Positions 19,607-28,498 of a stretch of DNA of 64,000 nt are shown here, in pieces. Position 1 is the stretch's first letter. Each line of letters starts with the position of its first letter. The position numbers were made by a program, and so were the translations under genes. This stretch comes from Spartobacteria bacterium (lineage in GTDB: Bacteria; Verrucomicrobiota; Verrucomicrobiia; Chthoniobacterales; UBA10450). The stretch lies in assembly GCA_003169695.1 (NCBI GenBank), contig PNAS01000071.1, positions 53,478 through 117,477 on the forward strand, written 5' to 3'. The notes under the pieces were generated by a model that did no database searches, had not been told where the DNA came from, and was given only the letters and a program-made list of their open reading frames with translations.

Positions 19607-20875
19607 TCAGTGCGGGCGTAACTGCAAACTGTGCGTCATCTCAAAAACCGCGGAGAGAATACTGTAGACAACGAAACCGACCACGACCGCGATCATTATG
19701 ATGATGACCGGCGGAATCAGCGCGGAGATAATTTGCACCGTGCGATCCAGCTCGCGCTCGTAGACGTCAGCGATGGTTTGCATCGTTTGCGCGAAGTGTC
19801 CGGTTTGCTCGCCTACCGCCATCATGTCGGTGAACAACTCGGGAAACAATTTCTGCGCGCTCAGGGCCGTTGATAATGTCGCGCCATCGATGACCGCGCG
19901 TCGCACTTCACCCAGCTTCGCTTCGAGGAACCGGTTGCCCGCGATTTCTGTGACGAGGTCAAGCGCTTTGAGCAGCGGGATGCCGTTTTCCATCAGCGTG
20001 CCGAGCGTGCGCGAAAACTGTGCGTAATAACGGTGCCGGATGATACGGCCGTATCCGGGAAGTATTAACCGAAGGCGATCCCAGGCGATTCGTCCTTCGT
20101 CCGTGCGGACGAATGCACGGAATCCGGTATACCCGCCGACCACAATCAAACCAACCACCCACCAGTAACCAGTGATGACATGATGCGCTCCGAGCAAAAT
20201 TCGCGTCGGCAATGGAAGCGTTCCGCCGTTTTGCGTCAGGAACGCTGTCAGCTGCGGGACCATGAAGGTGATGAAAATGGCGATCAGACCCGCGCCAGCG
20301 AGAGCGAGGAAGGCCGGATAAATCAGCGCTTGTTGCACACGGTCGCGCAGGTTTTTCGCCTGCATCAGGTGTTCGACGAGGCGGGTTAAGATATCGGGGA
20401 GCGCGCCACTCGCTTCGCCGGCGGCGACGAGATTCACATAGATCGTCGGAAAAATGCGGGGGAAATCCCGGAGGGCCTGCGAGAAGCTGCGGCCATCCAC
20501 CAGCGCCTGGTGAAGCGCATGCGTCATCTGTTGCATCTTCGGTTGCTTGAGACGCTTTTCGAGGACCGACAAGCCCTCGTCGAGTGTCATTCCGGCCCGG
20601 AGCAGATGGCCAAGCTGTTCGGTGAAAATCAGCAACTGGCCGTGGGGGATCTTTAGCTTTTGTGTGGCTAGAGGGAGCGAAGCCGCGGGAGCGAAAGCCG
20701 CGCCGTTACTCGACCGCTTGTCGGCCGGCGGCTCACTCCCGACCGCGTCGATTCGAACCGGGATGTAGTGCAACTGTTCGATCTGTCTGATAGCCACCGC
20801 GCGATCCGGGCAATCAAGGACGCCTTCGACAAGACCGCCCTGCGAGTTGCGGGCGCGGTAGGAAAACTGTGGCAT
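19607..20875 (-). CDS. gspF: Type II secretion platform protein GspF
   Basis: Polytopic inner-membrane protein of about 422 residues. From the ATG at 20875 it begins MPQFSYRARNSQGGLVEG, the usual GspF/PilC start; an upstream in-frame start at 20896 adds seven unlikely residues. Two repeated GspF domains are seen: LGHLLRAGMTLDEGLSVLEK (about residue 75) and LGTLMENGIPLLKALDLVTEI (about 285). Helices lie near 175-200, 225-245 and 385-410 (IIMIAVVVGFVVYSILSAVF). It starts the - strand operon gspF-X-gspG. The matching ATPase GspE is not in the window. Confidence 0.93.
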   Translation of the reverse strand: MPQFSYRARNSQGGLVEGVLDCPDRAVAIRQIEQLHYIPVRIDAVGSEPPADKRSSNGAAFAPAASLPLATQKLKIPHGQLLIFTEQLGHLLRAGMTLDEGLSVLEKRLKQPKMQQMTHALHQALVDGRSFSQALRDFPRIFPTIYVNLVAAGEASGALPDILTRLVEHLMQAKNLRDRVQQALIYPAFLALAGAGLIAIFITFMVPQLTAFLTQNGGTLPLPTRILLGAHHVITGYWWVVGLIVVGGYTGFRAFVRTDEGRIAWDRLRLILPGYGRIIRHRYYAQFSRTLGTLMENGIPLLKALDLVTEIAGNRFLEAKLGEVRRAVIDGATLSTALSAQKLFPELFTDMMAVGEQTGHFAQTMQTIADVYERELDRTVQIISALIPPVIIIMIAVVVGFVVYSILSAVFEMTHSLQLRPH

Positions 20876-21050
20876 TGGGCGAGAAATTACTTCCAAACCA
20901 GAATTGGGAAAGTCGAATTCGCGCTCCCCCTCGCTTTTCTTGCAGCGCCGCTCGCGAAGAGGCGACTGAGCGCTTCACCTGAAAATGCGCGCGGCCGACA
21001 GCTTCGATCTTGCGGAAACCTGAGGATGCCTGTTACGGTCGCGTTCGGTC

Positions 21051-21476
21051 ATGAACAGTTTGCGTTTTTCGCAGGCGCTCATTCCTGGCCTCATCGCCGG
21101 TGTTCTGTCGATTTTCACGAGCTGGTTGTGGATGGGTTCGATTTTTCATCGATTTCAAAAACTGACTCCCCAGACCTGGCGCCCCGAGACGGCGCGAAGT
21201 CACGCGCTTTCCAGCGCGGTGCACATTCTGGCGGCTCTCGGGATCGCTCTCCTCTTCAGGATCGTTGCGGGTGATCAAATTTCGCCCTTCGCCGCGGGGA
21301 TAGGCGGCGGCCTGCGCTTCGCTTTGGCATGCTGGTTTGTGTTCGCGTTGCCGATCGTCCTTGGGGCCGCGATTTACATTAACCTTCATCCGCTGGTGGT
21401 TGTCGGGCAGCTTCTCGACTGGCTTTCCACTTCCCTGCTGGCAACAGTGATCACCGCGTGGTGGCGGAATCGTTAG
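21051..21476 (+). CDS. Four-helix membrane protein of unknown family
   Basis: 141 residues with about four hydrophobic helices: ALIPGLIAGVLSIFTSWLW, ALSSAVHILAALGIALLF, LRFALACWFVFALPIVLGAAIY and LLDWLSTSLLATVITAWW. No catalytic motif is visible. This pattern, including the conserved-looking Gly/Trp positions, resembles small DUF-type membrane proteins, but I do not recognise it. It diverges from gspF across a 175 bp gap. Its stop codon TAG is part of the 9-mer TCGTTAGGC at 21470-21478. Confidence 0.65.
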   Translation: MNSLRFSQALIPGLIAGVLSIFTSWLWMGSIFHRFQKLTPQTWRPETARSHALSSAVHILAALGIALLFRIVAGDQISPFAAGIGGGLRFALACWFVFALPIVLGAAIYINLHPLVVVGQLLDWLSTSLLATVITAWWRNR

Positions 21477-21495
21477 GCTGCGCCGGGCGTGAGAG

Positions 21496-21567
21496 AGGCG
21501 GGGGCGGGAATCGAACCCGCGAATAGAGGTTTTGCAGACCCCGACCTTACCACTTGGCTACCCCGCC
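21496..21567 (-). tRNA. tRNA-Cys (GCA)
   Basis: A 72-nt cloverleaf on the - strand. The acceptor pairs GGCGGGG with CCCCGCC and is followed by U73, a cysteine identity base. The anticodon GCA is at 21533-21535 in the loop CTGCAAA. The T-arm reads GCGGGTTCGATTCCCGC with the invariant TTCGA. CCA is not encoded. It sits between the small membrane protein gene and hemL, pointing leftward. Confidence 0.97.
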
Positions 21568-21637
21568 CTTTAAAGGCGAACGGAGAGTATGAGCGGCGCA
21601 TCGCGGTGTCAATCTGGCGACTCTCCCCAGCATTCAA

Positions 21638-21665
21638 CGATGGACGATGGACGATGGACGATGGA
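21638..21665 (+). repeat. Tandem repeat, four copies of CGATGGA
   Basis: Four perfect direct copies of a 7 bp unit lie in the 130 bp between tRNA-Cys and the hemL start, about 33 bp before the hemL ATG. A 7 bp unit can change copy number by slippage. Placed upstream of the start codon it could alter the leader of hemL rather than its frame. Confidence 0.85.
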
Positions 21666-21697
21666 CGTTTCCGCGATTGGTAGATTGCTCCAGACCC

Positions 21698-22978
21698 ATG
21701 AATTCTCGTTCGTCCCAACTCTTTGCCGAAGCGTTGAACCACATCCCCGGCGGTGTGAACTCCCCCGTGCGGGCCTTTCGCGGGCTTGGGCGCGAACCAT
21801 TTTTTGTCGATCGTGCAGAAGGCGCAAGAATTTGGGACGTCGACGGCCAGGAATACATCGATTACGTCGGCTCGTGGGGTCCGGCGATTCTTGGGCATGC
21901 GCCTCAGATTGTCGTCAATGCGATCCGTGAGACTGCTGCTCGCGGCATCAGTTTTGGAATTCCGAATCCGTTGGAAGTGGAAATGGCGGAATTGATCTGC
22001 CGCTGGGTTCCCTCGATCGAGAAAGTGCGAATGGTAAACAGCGGCACGGAGGCGACGATGTCCTGCCTCCGGCTTGCGCGCGGGTTCACTGGTCGGGACA
22101 AAATCATCAAGTTTGAAGGCTGTTATCACGGCCACGTCGATTCTTTGCTCGTGCAGGCTGGCAGTGGCGCGCTCACGCACGGACGACCGGATAGCGCGGG
22201 CGTGCCGGCAGATTTCGCGGCGCTGACAATTTCCCTTCCGTTCAACGACATCGAAGCTGTCCACTCAGCTTTCCGGGAGAACGCAAAGACGATCGCAGCC
22301 GTGATCCTGGAACCGATCCCGGCAAACGCTGGCTTATATTTTCCACGCGGGAATTTTCTCGAGGCGCTGCGCAACGAGTGCACGCAAAATGGCGCGTTGT
22401 TGATCTTCGATGAAGTAATGACTGGCTTCCGCGTGGCGCGTGGCGGCGCTCAGGAGCTGTTCGGCATTCGGCCTGATCTTACTGCGCTTGGCAAAGTCGT
22501 TGGCGGCGGACTGCCAGTCGGCGCTTTCGGCGGACGTGCCGATATCATGGAGCAATTATCACCCGCGGGCCCGGTCTATCAGGCGGGGACGCTTTCGGGC
22601 AATCCCCTCGCCATGGCCGCGGGACTCGCGCAACTCCGCGAACTCGAGCGGATCGATGGCTGGAAAATGCTGGAGGCGGCAGGCGCGGCATTCGAAGAAA
22701 CTGCACGCGCGACGCTCCATGATCTGAAATTGCCCTGGGTGTTTCATCGGGTCGGTTCAATGTTCTGCCTTTTCTTCACGGCGGATCCCGTGGTCGATCT
22801 CGCCAGCGCAAAACGCAGCGATCTCACAAAGTTTTCGCGTTATTTCCTGGGTTGCCTCGATCGCGGCATTTATTTCGCGCCCTCACAATTCGAAAGCGGC
22901 TTTCTTTCTGTCGCGCATGATGCTACCGATTTGAAAACGACGGCGCGTGTCATGCGCGAGAGCCTGAAAGACCTGTAG
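21698..22978 (+). CDS. hemL: Glutamate-1-semialdehyde 2,1-aminomutase
   Basis: PLP enzyme that converts glutamate-1-semialdehyde to 5-aminolevulinate in C5 haem biosynthesis, in the cytosol. From the ATG at 21698 it starts MNSRSSQLFAEALNHIPGGVNSPVR, a textbook HemL N-terminus; the frame is open to 21647 but that stretch is repeat-derived. MVNSGTEATMSCLRLARGFTG and the Schiff-base region ALGKVVGGGLPVGAFGG (Lys near residue 267) are present. Also present is YQAGTLSGNPLAMAAGL. Length of 426 residues is normal. Preceded by tRNA-Cys and the 7 bp tandem repeat; followed by a hairpin at 22982. Confidence 0.97.
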   Translation: MNSRSSQLFAEALNHIPGGVNSPVRAFRGLGREPFFVDRAEGARIWDVDGQEYIDYVGSWGPAILGHAPQIVVNAIRETAARGISFGIPNPLEVEMAELICRWVPSIEKVRMVNSGTEATMSCLRLARGFTGRDKIIKFEGCYHGHVDSLLVQAGSGALTHGRPDSAGVPADFAALTISLPFNDIEAVHSAFRENAKTIAAVILEPIPANAGLYFPRGNFLEALRNECTQNGALLIFDEVMTGFRVARGGAQELFGIRPDLTALGKVVGGGLPVGAFGGRADIMEQLSPAGPVYQAGTLSGNPLAMAAGLAQLRELERIDGWKMLEAAGAAFEETARATLHDLKLPWVFHRVGSMFCLFFTADPVVDLASAKRSDLTKFSRYFLGCLDRGIYFAPSQFESGFLSVAHDATDLKTTARVMRESLKDL

Positions 22979-22981
22979 CGC

Positions 22982-22996
22982 CAGGCGCATCGCCTG
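22982..22996. terminator. Perfect hairpin after hemL (CAGGCG-CAT-CGCCTG)
   Basis: A 6 bp perfect stem with CAT loop begins four bases after the hemL stop. There is no following T run, so it could be a REP-like element or RNA-stabilising hairpin. The surrounding sequence TGTAGCGCC resembles other post-stop repeats in this window. Confidence 0.45.
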
Positions 22997-23060
22997 CAAT
23001 TTCTCGTGAGCAGCCTACATTGCTGCGTCTAGTGTTAAAATCTTTGCGTCGCCGCGCCGC

Positions 23061-25643
23061 TTGGACTATCGAACTCCCGCTGTGAGCTCCGCTTCCTCGG
23101 GCCCGATTCGCGCCGTCGCGAAATTTTTCTTCGAAGGCGACCGAAAATTCTTCGTTAAAGGCGTCACCTACGGGCCGTTCAAACCAGACGCGGAAGGGCA
23201 TTACCTCGGCCGCCGCGATCAGGTGGAACGCGATCTCGCGCAGATGCGGGAAGCAGGATTGAACGTCGTTCGGATCTATCACGTCCCGCCTCTTTGGTTT
23301 TTGGATTGTTGTGCGGCGGCGGGAATGCGCGTTCTCATCACGCTGCCTTGGGCGAAGCATGTAGAGTTCCTTGGCCAGAAGGCCCGGCACGAGATCGTTG
23401 CGATGGTTCGAACGGCGGTGGCCACGAACCGCGGTCATCCGGCAATCTTCGGTTATCTCGTCGGCAACGAGATCTCCAGCACGATGGTGCGCTGGCTTGG
23501 CGTGAGGCGTGTGACGGAATTTGTCGAGCACTTGATTCGCATCGGGCGCGAGACCGATCCGAACGTTCTCTTCTCTTATGCGAGCTACCCGCCGACAGAA
23601 TTTCTTCTTCCGCAGAACAGCGATTTCTCCTGCTTCAACGTGTATCTTCACAACCAGCGGGACTTCGAGCGCTACCTGCTTCGCCTGCAAAATCTTTCAG
23701 AAGACCGGCCCCTCATTCTGGGGGAATTCGGCATGGACACGATCCGTCACACGGAACAAGAGCAGGCAGAAATGCTCGGCTGGCATGTCGAAAGCGTGGT
23801 GAAGTGCGGGCTTGCTGGCACCGTCTTTTTTACCTGGACGGACGAATGGTTCACTGGCGACCAGGAGATCACCGATTGGGCATTTGGAATCGTGACGCGC
23901 ACGCGCGAGCCGAAAAAGGCATTCTTCGCGTTACGCGAGAAGCTCGGACAAGATAATGCAGCGCTGCCCCATCGCCCGTTGCCGAGTTCGCCTTTCGTCT
24001 CTGTGATCGTCTGCTCATACAACGGAGCGAAAACGCTGGGTCGATGCCTGGAGTCGTTAGGCAAGCTCGATTATCCCAACTGTGAAGTCATTCTGGTGGA
24101 CGATGGATCGACTGACGAGACGCGCGAAATTGCCGCCTGCTTTCCGCACGTCCGTTACTTCCACCAAACCAATCACGGTTTGAGTCACGCTCGAAACTAC
24201 GGCGCGGCCGTCGCAAAAGGCGAAATTTTCGCGTACACCGACTCGGACTGCATGGCCGATCCGGATTGGCTCTATTATCTCTTGAGCACGCTCTTGAGCG
24301 GCAAATATGCGGGAGTAGGTGGACCGAATGTTTCGCCGCCGGCGCGGAATTGGGTGCAGGCCTGCGTCGCCGCCGCGCCGGGCGGACCGAGTCATGTCCT
24401 CCTGACGGACACCGTCGCCGAACACATTCCCGGCTGTAACATGGCGTGGTACCGCTGGGCGTTTGAAAGCGTCGGTGGATTCGATCCAGAGTACCACAAG
24501 GCCGGCGACGACGTCGATTTTTGCTGGCGGGTCCAGCAGGCGGGACACGAGATCGCCTTCAGTCCGACAGCGCTCGTTTGGCATTATCGCCGTTTCACGC
24601 TGCGCGCGTTTCGCAAACAACAAGAAGGCTACGGCGAGGCCGAATCAATGCTTCGTTTCAAGCATCTGATCTTCTTCGGGCCGACCGGCACAGCCAAGTG
24701 GCGCGGGCAGATTTATGGCACACCTCGCTTCAGTTGGTTCATCAACCGGCCGATCATCTATCACGGGATTTTTGGCGAAGGCCTGTTCCAGTCGATTTAT
24801 CCCACACCGCAATCGGAAGTCGCAGGGTACTTGAGCAGCATCGAATGGTTTGCACTGACGATTTTTCTGTTTGGACTGGGAATCTTTCTGCCCGCGCTCC
24901 GGATCGTTCCCTATTTGATGTTTGGCGGAACTCTATGCGTTGCGATCTCTTATATGCTGCGTGCGCGGATCGAGCCGAAGTTCGACACGATCGCCGCCCG
25001 TCTCCTGGTAACGTTCCTCGCCTTTGCCCAGCCGCTCGTCCGTGGATGGTCGCGCTATTTCACCTGGCTCCACTTCAAGCGCACACCGCGCACCGTCATC
25101 AGCAGGCACGAACGTCTGCCGGCGGGCGCGGAATTCGCCGGGAGTTTGCGGCGTCGCAGTTATTGGAGTGAGGCAGGTAAGGATCGCCATCACCTGCTCG
25201 GTGCGACCTTTACCCTGCTCAACGAGGAAGACTGGCGCTATTCCACCGATACCGGCTGGAATGAATGGGACATTCAGATTTACGGAAATTTTTGGTGGAG
25301 CGTTGCGCTGCAAACGGTGACCGAATACCACGGCGGCTTGAAATGTCTGACGCGCGCCGGTCTTCGCTATCGGTTCGTGACCACGACGGTAATCATCAAT
25401 CTCGTCGCGCTCAGTCTTCTGGTTTACCGGCAGCTGAACGTAGGCCACGCCGAGCCATGGCTCATCGCAATTTATTCTTGTTTCGTCATTTTCCTGGCGG
25501 TTCATGCACGGCGGTTAAAATATCGTGTCGCGGAACTGATAGATCTTGCCGCCTATCGAGCTGGCCTTCAGCGCATCCTTCGCCGCAGCGTCTCGGTGGA
25601 AACGACTTCGGTAAAAACGGCGCCGAAGGTTGAGGTTGGCTAG
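23061..25643 (+). CDS. Fusion: glycoside hydrolase TIM barrel + GT2 glycosyltransferase, membrane-bound
   Basis: 860 residues in three parts. Residues 10-300 form a clan GH-A-like barrel (KGVTYGPFKPDAEG) with the acid Glu in LVGNEISS (about 136) and the nucleophile Glu in ILGEFGMD (about 221). Residues 310-560 form a GT2 domain: VIVCSYNGAKTLGRCLES, VDDGSTDETR (about 346), YTDSDCMADP (about 393) and GDDVDFCWRVQQAG (about 481). No QxxRW motif is evident, so it looks non-processive. The rest has two hydrophobic pairs (about 600-650, 770-815) around an unknown domain. The start is TTG at 23061 or GTG at 23082. Synthesis and trimming or branching of a cell-surface glycan by one chain is a reasonable inference, comparable in logic to NdvB. 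Confidence 0.85.
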   Translation: MDYRTPAVSSASSGPIRAVAKFFFEGDRKFFVKGVTYGPFKPDAEGHYLGRRDQVERDLAQMREAGLNVVRIYHVPPLWFLDCCAAAGMRVLITLPWAKHVEFLGQKARHEIVAMVRTAVATNRGHPAIFGYLVGNEISSTMVRWLGVRRVTEFVEHLIRIGRETDPNVLFSYASYPPTEFLLPQNSDFSCFNVYLHNQRDFERYLLRLQNLSEDRPLILGEFGMDTIRHTEQEQAEMLGWHVESVVKCGLAGTVFFTWTDEWFTGDQEITDWAFGIVTRTREPKKAFFALREKLGQDNAALPHRPLPSSPFVSVIVCSYNGAKTLGRCLESLGKLDYPNCEVILVDDGSTDETREIAACFPHVRYFHQTNHGLSHARNYGAAVAKGEIFAYTDSDCMADPDWLYYLLSTLLSGKYAGVGGPNVSPPARNWVQACVAAAPGGPSHVLLTDTVAEHIPGCNMAWYRWAFESVGGFDPEYHKAGDDVDFCWRVQQAGHEIAFSPTALVWHYRRFTLRAFRKQQEGYGEAESMLRFKHLIFFGPTGTAKWRGQIYGTPRFSWFINRPIIYHGIFGEGLFQSIYPTPQSEVAGYLSSIEWFALTIFLFGLGIFLPALRIVPYLMFGGTLCVAISYMLRARIEPKFDTIAARLLVTFLAFAQPLVRGWSRYFTWLHFKRTPRTVISRHERLPAGAEFAGSLRRRSYWSEAGKDRHHLLGATFTLLNEEDWRYSTDTGWNEWDIQIYGNFWWSVALQTVTEYHGGLKCLTRAGLRYRFVTTTVIINLVALSLLVYRQLNVGHAEPWLIAIYSCFVIFLAVHARRLKYRVAELIDLAAYRAGLQRILRRSVSVETTSVKTAPKVEVG

Positions 25644-25661
25644 TTCAGGAAACAGGAATCA

Positions 25662-26993
25662 ATGCGCCGCCAGCAGGTTCTCCGCTTCTCGATCGCATTG
25701 ACGGCTGAAATTCTCTGCTGTGCCTCGCTGAATCTGTTTGACGACTGGACGCTCGAAGAGATGCCGGTCAAGTTCGTCGCCGCCGCTATGCTCTGCGGCA
25801 TCGCTTGCCTTTTCGCGGTCAAAGAGTTTCCCGTTCTGACGAGTCGGCGCGCTCAGGCACTCGTTTTCTGGGCGGTTGCCATCGCTTTGCGCTTGATCGC
25901 AATGCCACTCGCGCCGGGCGACGATTTGTGGCGGTATCAGTGGGAAGGGAAAATTCAGCGGGCCGGTTTCAACCCGTATGTCCACGCGCCGGACGATCCG
26001 AAACTCGAGCCAGTCCGCGCCGAGTTTCCAGAGTGGGAGAAGATCAATCATCGCGATTTTCGCGCAATCTACCCCCCCGGCGCCGAGCTTCTCTTTGCTG
26101 GGCTGAGCAGAATTTCCGATCGGCCCCTGCTCTACAAGCTTCTTTTCACTGGCGCGGATCTCGGGACGATCGCCGTTCTCTTGCTTCTGTTAGGCGGAAC
26201 GTCGCGCTACGCGAATGCGGCTTGGTACGCCTGGAATCCGCTGGTCGTTTATAGCTTCGCCGGCGCGGCTCATTTCGACAGTTTGATGATTTTGCCGATG
26301 ACCGCCGGAATTTTGTTCCTCACGCGCTTCGAGGCTGCGAGAGATTCATGGAGGAAATGGTTTCTGGCTCTCGCCACCTGCGCGGCCCTCGGCGTTGCCA
26401 TCTCGATGAAACTCGTTCCGGTCCTCCTTCTCTTGACCTGCGTATTCGCGCTCGGTTTCCGAGCGATCACTCTCCTGGTGAGCGCTGGGATCCCAGCGCT
26501 CTTGAGTACGTTTTACGGTTATCCGAAAATCAACATCTGGGAGTCGTTAGGCCGTTTCGTCCAAGTGACGAGATTGAACGATCTTTTTTGGTGGCTGATT
26601 GAAGAAACAGTTTGGCCGAACCCGCACCAGAAAAATTATCATTACAATGTCATCCTGGTTATCTGCGTTGCGCTGGTCTCCCTGTTGTTTTGGCGAAACT
26701 GGAAGCGCGGGATGATTTGGGCATTCGGGACCGCGCTTATTCTTAGTCCGGTCTTGCATCCCTGGTATTGCGCCTGGATCCTGCCGGTCGCCGCCTGGCG
26801 ACGCGCCTACGCTTGGTTTGTTCTCTCCATCACGCTCTTCGCATATTTTTTGTTTTGGAATGAGCGGCTTTTTGCTTTGCCATGGCACGCGGAGCTCTGG
26901 ATGCGGGCGATCATTATTGTCCCGGCCCTCGCCGCGGCGATCCTGTTCGGTATCCGAAGACGGCCGGCCGCAGAAGAATCGACGAACTCGTAA
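25662..26993 (+). CDS. GT-C fold glycosyltransferase (DUF2029/MptB-like polyprenol-P-mannose type)
   Basis: 443 residues, around ten transmembrane helices. A conserved-looking loop after helix 3 reads APGDDLWRYQWEGKIQRAG then FNPYVHAPDDP, and later RDFRAIYPPGAELLFA. These are characteristic of polyprenyl-phosphate-sugar dependent GT-C mannosyltransferases, with the DD pair as likely catalytic residues. A Shine-Dalgarno AGGAAACAGGA sits just upstream of the ATG at 25662. It follows the hydrolase-GT fusion by 18 bp, so both probably act on the same envelope glycan. The sugar donor is not determinable; mannose is the family's usual one. Confidence 0.75.
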   Translation: MRRQQVLRFSIALTAEILCCASLNLFDDWTLEEMPVKFVAAAMLCGIACLFAVKEFPVLTSRRAQALVFWAVAIALRLIAMPLAPGDDLWRYQWEGKIQRAGFNPYVHAPDDPKLEPVRAEFPEWEKINHRDFRAIYPPGAELLFAGLSRISDRPLLYKLLFTGADLGTIAVLLLLLGGTSRYANAAWYAWNPLVVYSFAGAAHFDSLMILPMTAGILFLTRFEAARDSWRKWFLALATCAALGVAISMKLVPVLLLLTCVFALGFRAITLLVSAGIPALLSTFYGYPKINIWESLGRFVQVTRLNDLFWWLIEETVWPNPHQKNYHYNVILVICVALVSLLFWRNWKRGMIWAFGTALILSPVLHPWYCAWILPVAAWRRAYAWFVLSITLFAYFLFWNERLFALPWHAELWMRAIIIVPALAAAILFGIRRRPAAEESTNS

Positions 26994-26997
26994 TCGC

Positions 26998-27906
26998 TCA
27001 GGGACTGTCGGGAAGCTGACGCATCGCTTCCGCAAAGTCCGATGGGATGGGGGCTTCGAATGTCATTACCTCGCCCGTGCGCGGGTGACGGAACGCGAGC
27101 TTCCACGCATGCAGCATTTGGCGCGGAAAAGTTCCGGCATGTTTTCCCCCATATAATTTATCGCCAAGCACCGGGTGGGCGAGGTGATGGAGGTGCACCC
27201 GTATTTGATGCGTCCGGCCACTGTGCAGCGTGCATTCCAACAGGCTCATGCCGGCGCCGGCGCGCAGGACGCGATACTCGGTCTTGGCCACCCGTCCCTG
27301 CCTACGCGCGATACTCATCCGCTGCCGATGGATCGGATGCCGGGCGATGGCCGCATCGATCACTCCATTCGATTTCCGCGGAATGCCTGTCACAAGCGCG
27401 AGATAGATTTTCTGCATCGTGCGCGCGGCAAATTGCTTCGATAGATCACGGTGTGTCGAATCGTTCTTGGCGACGACGAGACAGCCGCTCGTCTCCTTGT
27501 CGAGTCGATGAACAATTCCCGGACGCTCCCGTCCACCAATGCCCGAGAGATTTTTGCAATGAGCGAGCAAGGCGTTTACCAGCGTATGCTGCTGATGGCC
27601 CGCGCCAGGATGCATGACCAACCCAGCCGGCTTGTTCAGTACGAGCAGGTCGTCGTCCTCAAACAAAATCTCGAGCGCCATTTTCTCCGGCCGGGCTTCG
27701 ATTTTCTCCACGGCAGGCTCGGTCAGCTCCACGATGTCGCCCGCGCGTACTAGATCACGTGGTCGAGGCGGCTTCCCATTCCGCCTAACGAATCCCCCGC
27801 GAATCAACGTTTGAAGGCGAGCCCGGGAAAAATCCGTGAGTTCGAGGGCGAGAAAACGATCCAGCCGCAAACCGGCGTGTTCGCGCGCCACGTTCAGCGC
27901 GATCAT
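26998..27906 (-). CDS. rluD: RluD-family 23S rRNA pseudouridine synthase
   Basis: About 302 residues. An N-terminal S4 RNA-binding domain (LRLDRFLALELTDFSRARLQTLIRGGFVRRNGK) is followed by the RluA/RluD catalytic domain, with the signature PGIVHRLDKETSGCLVVAKN around the catalytic Asp (about residue 140). The family marks VMHPGAGHQ, GRTHQIRVHL and HPVLGDKLYGG are also present. The ATG at 27906 is preferred to an upstream TTG at 27912. It is convergent with the GT-C gene, four bases apart. RluD (positions 1911/1915/1917 of 23S rRNA) is the most likely member, but RluC-like cannot be excluded. Confidence 0.92.
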   Translation of the reverse strand: MIALNVAREHAGLRLDRFLALELTDFSRARLQTLIRGGFVRRNGKPPRPRDLVRAGDIVELTEPAVEKIEARPEKMALEILFEDDDLLVLNKPAGLVMHPGAGHQQHTLVNALLAHCKNLSGIGGRERPGIVHRLDKETSGCLVVAKNDSTHRDLSKQFAARTMQKIYLALVTGIPRKSNGVIDAAIARHPIHRQRMSIARRQGRVAKTEYRVLRAGAGMSLLECTLHSGRTHQIRVHLHHLAHPVLGDKLYGGKHAGTFPRQMLHAWKLAFRHPRTGEVMTFEAPIPSDFAEAMRQLPDSP

Positions 27907-28039
27907 GACCAAGCCCTAAAGGGGCAAGGCAATCTCAACGAGGTCGCCGAAAACGACCAAGCGTCTCTCAACTGCCGACCCCGTGAGCTGGCAAAACCGC
28001 TATCAAGGGCCATTCACGCCCCGCAAATAACACACTCGA
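27907..28039. other. Short intergenic region upstream of rluD
   Basis: This 133 bp gap lies upstream of the leftward rluD-type gene and downstream of the leftward small exported gene. No hairpin with a T run and no clear promoter boxes were recognised. Confidence 0.35.
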
Positions 28040-28327
28040 CTAGTGATGACTGATCTGGATCCCGGGATAACGGGACAGTTGATCCGCAATCGGTAGATTG
28101 CCGTTCCGCTCCATCTCTCTTTGATCGATAGTCAAAACCGGACCGTCCTTTCCGACCGTGATAATGTTACGCTTCAGTACCCTCTGTGGAATATGCGAAC
28201 CGGTGAGGTAAACGTATTCATAATCGGCATTATCCTTTTGCGTTTTCTGTCCGACCACCGGCCGATCAGCCATGGCAGACCCCAGAGACAGTGCGCCAAT
28301 CGTCACACCTAGTATTAACCGTTTCAT
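28040..28327 (-). CDS. Small exported TonB-receptor plug-like protein
   Basis: 95 residues. A signal peptide (MKRLILGVTIGALSLGSAMA, cleavage after ADR or AMA) is followed by about 70 residues. The segment YVYLTGSHIPQRVLKR...PVLTIDQREMERNGNLPIADQLSRYPGIQ resembles the first part of a TonB-dependent receptor plug domain (VTGSRIP..., P..VIDREEIERTG...ADVLR.LPGI). No barrel follows: the stop is at 28040 and rluD comes next. It may be a free-standing plug-like protein or the remnant of a receptor gene. It diverges from the ClpX-like gene over 171 bp. Resemblance is by eye only. Confidence 0.6.
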   Translation of the reverse strand: MKRLILGVTIGALSLGSAMADRPVVGQKTQKDNADYEYVYLTGSHIPQRVLKRNIITVGKDGPVLTIDQREMERNGNLPIADQLSRYPGIQISHH

Positions 28328-28498
28328 GCGGGTAAATTACGCGTGCTCTGACCTCCGGTCAAATGAACGATTCATCTGAAATCGAGCGTTCCGCCTCCCG
28401 ATGCTGTCCAACAATGGCACTCCCGCAAGTTTACAGCCGAATTGACGATGCTAGGTTACTGCTTCTCGACTCGCTCCATGCTCGCGAGGCGCCATCCA

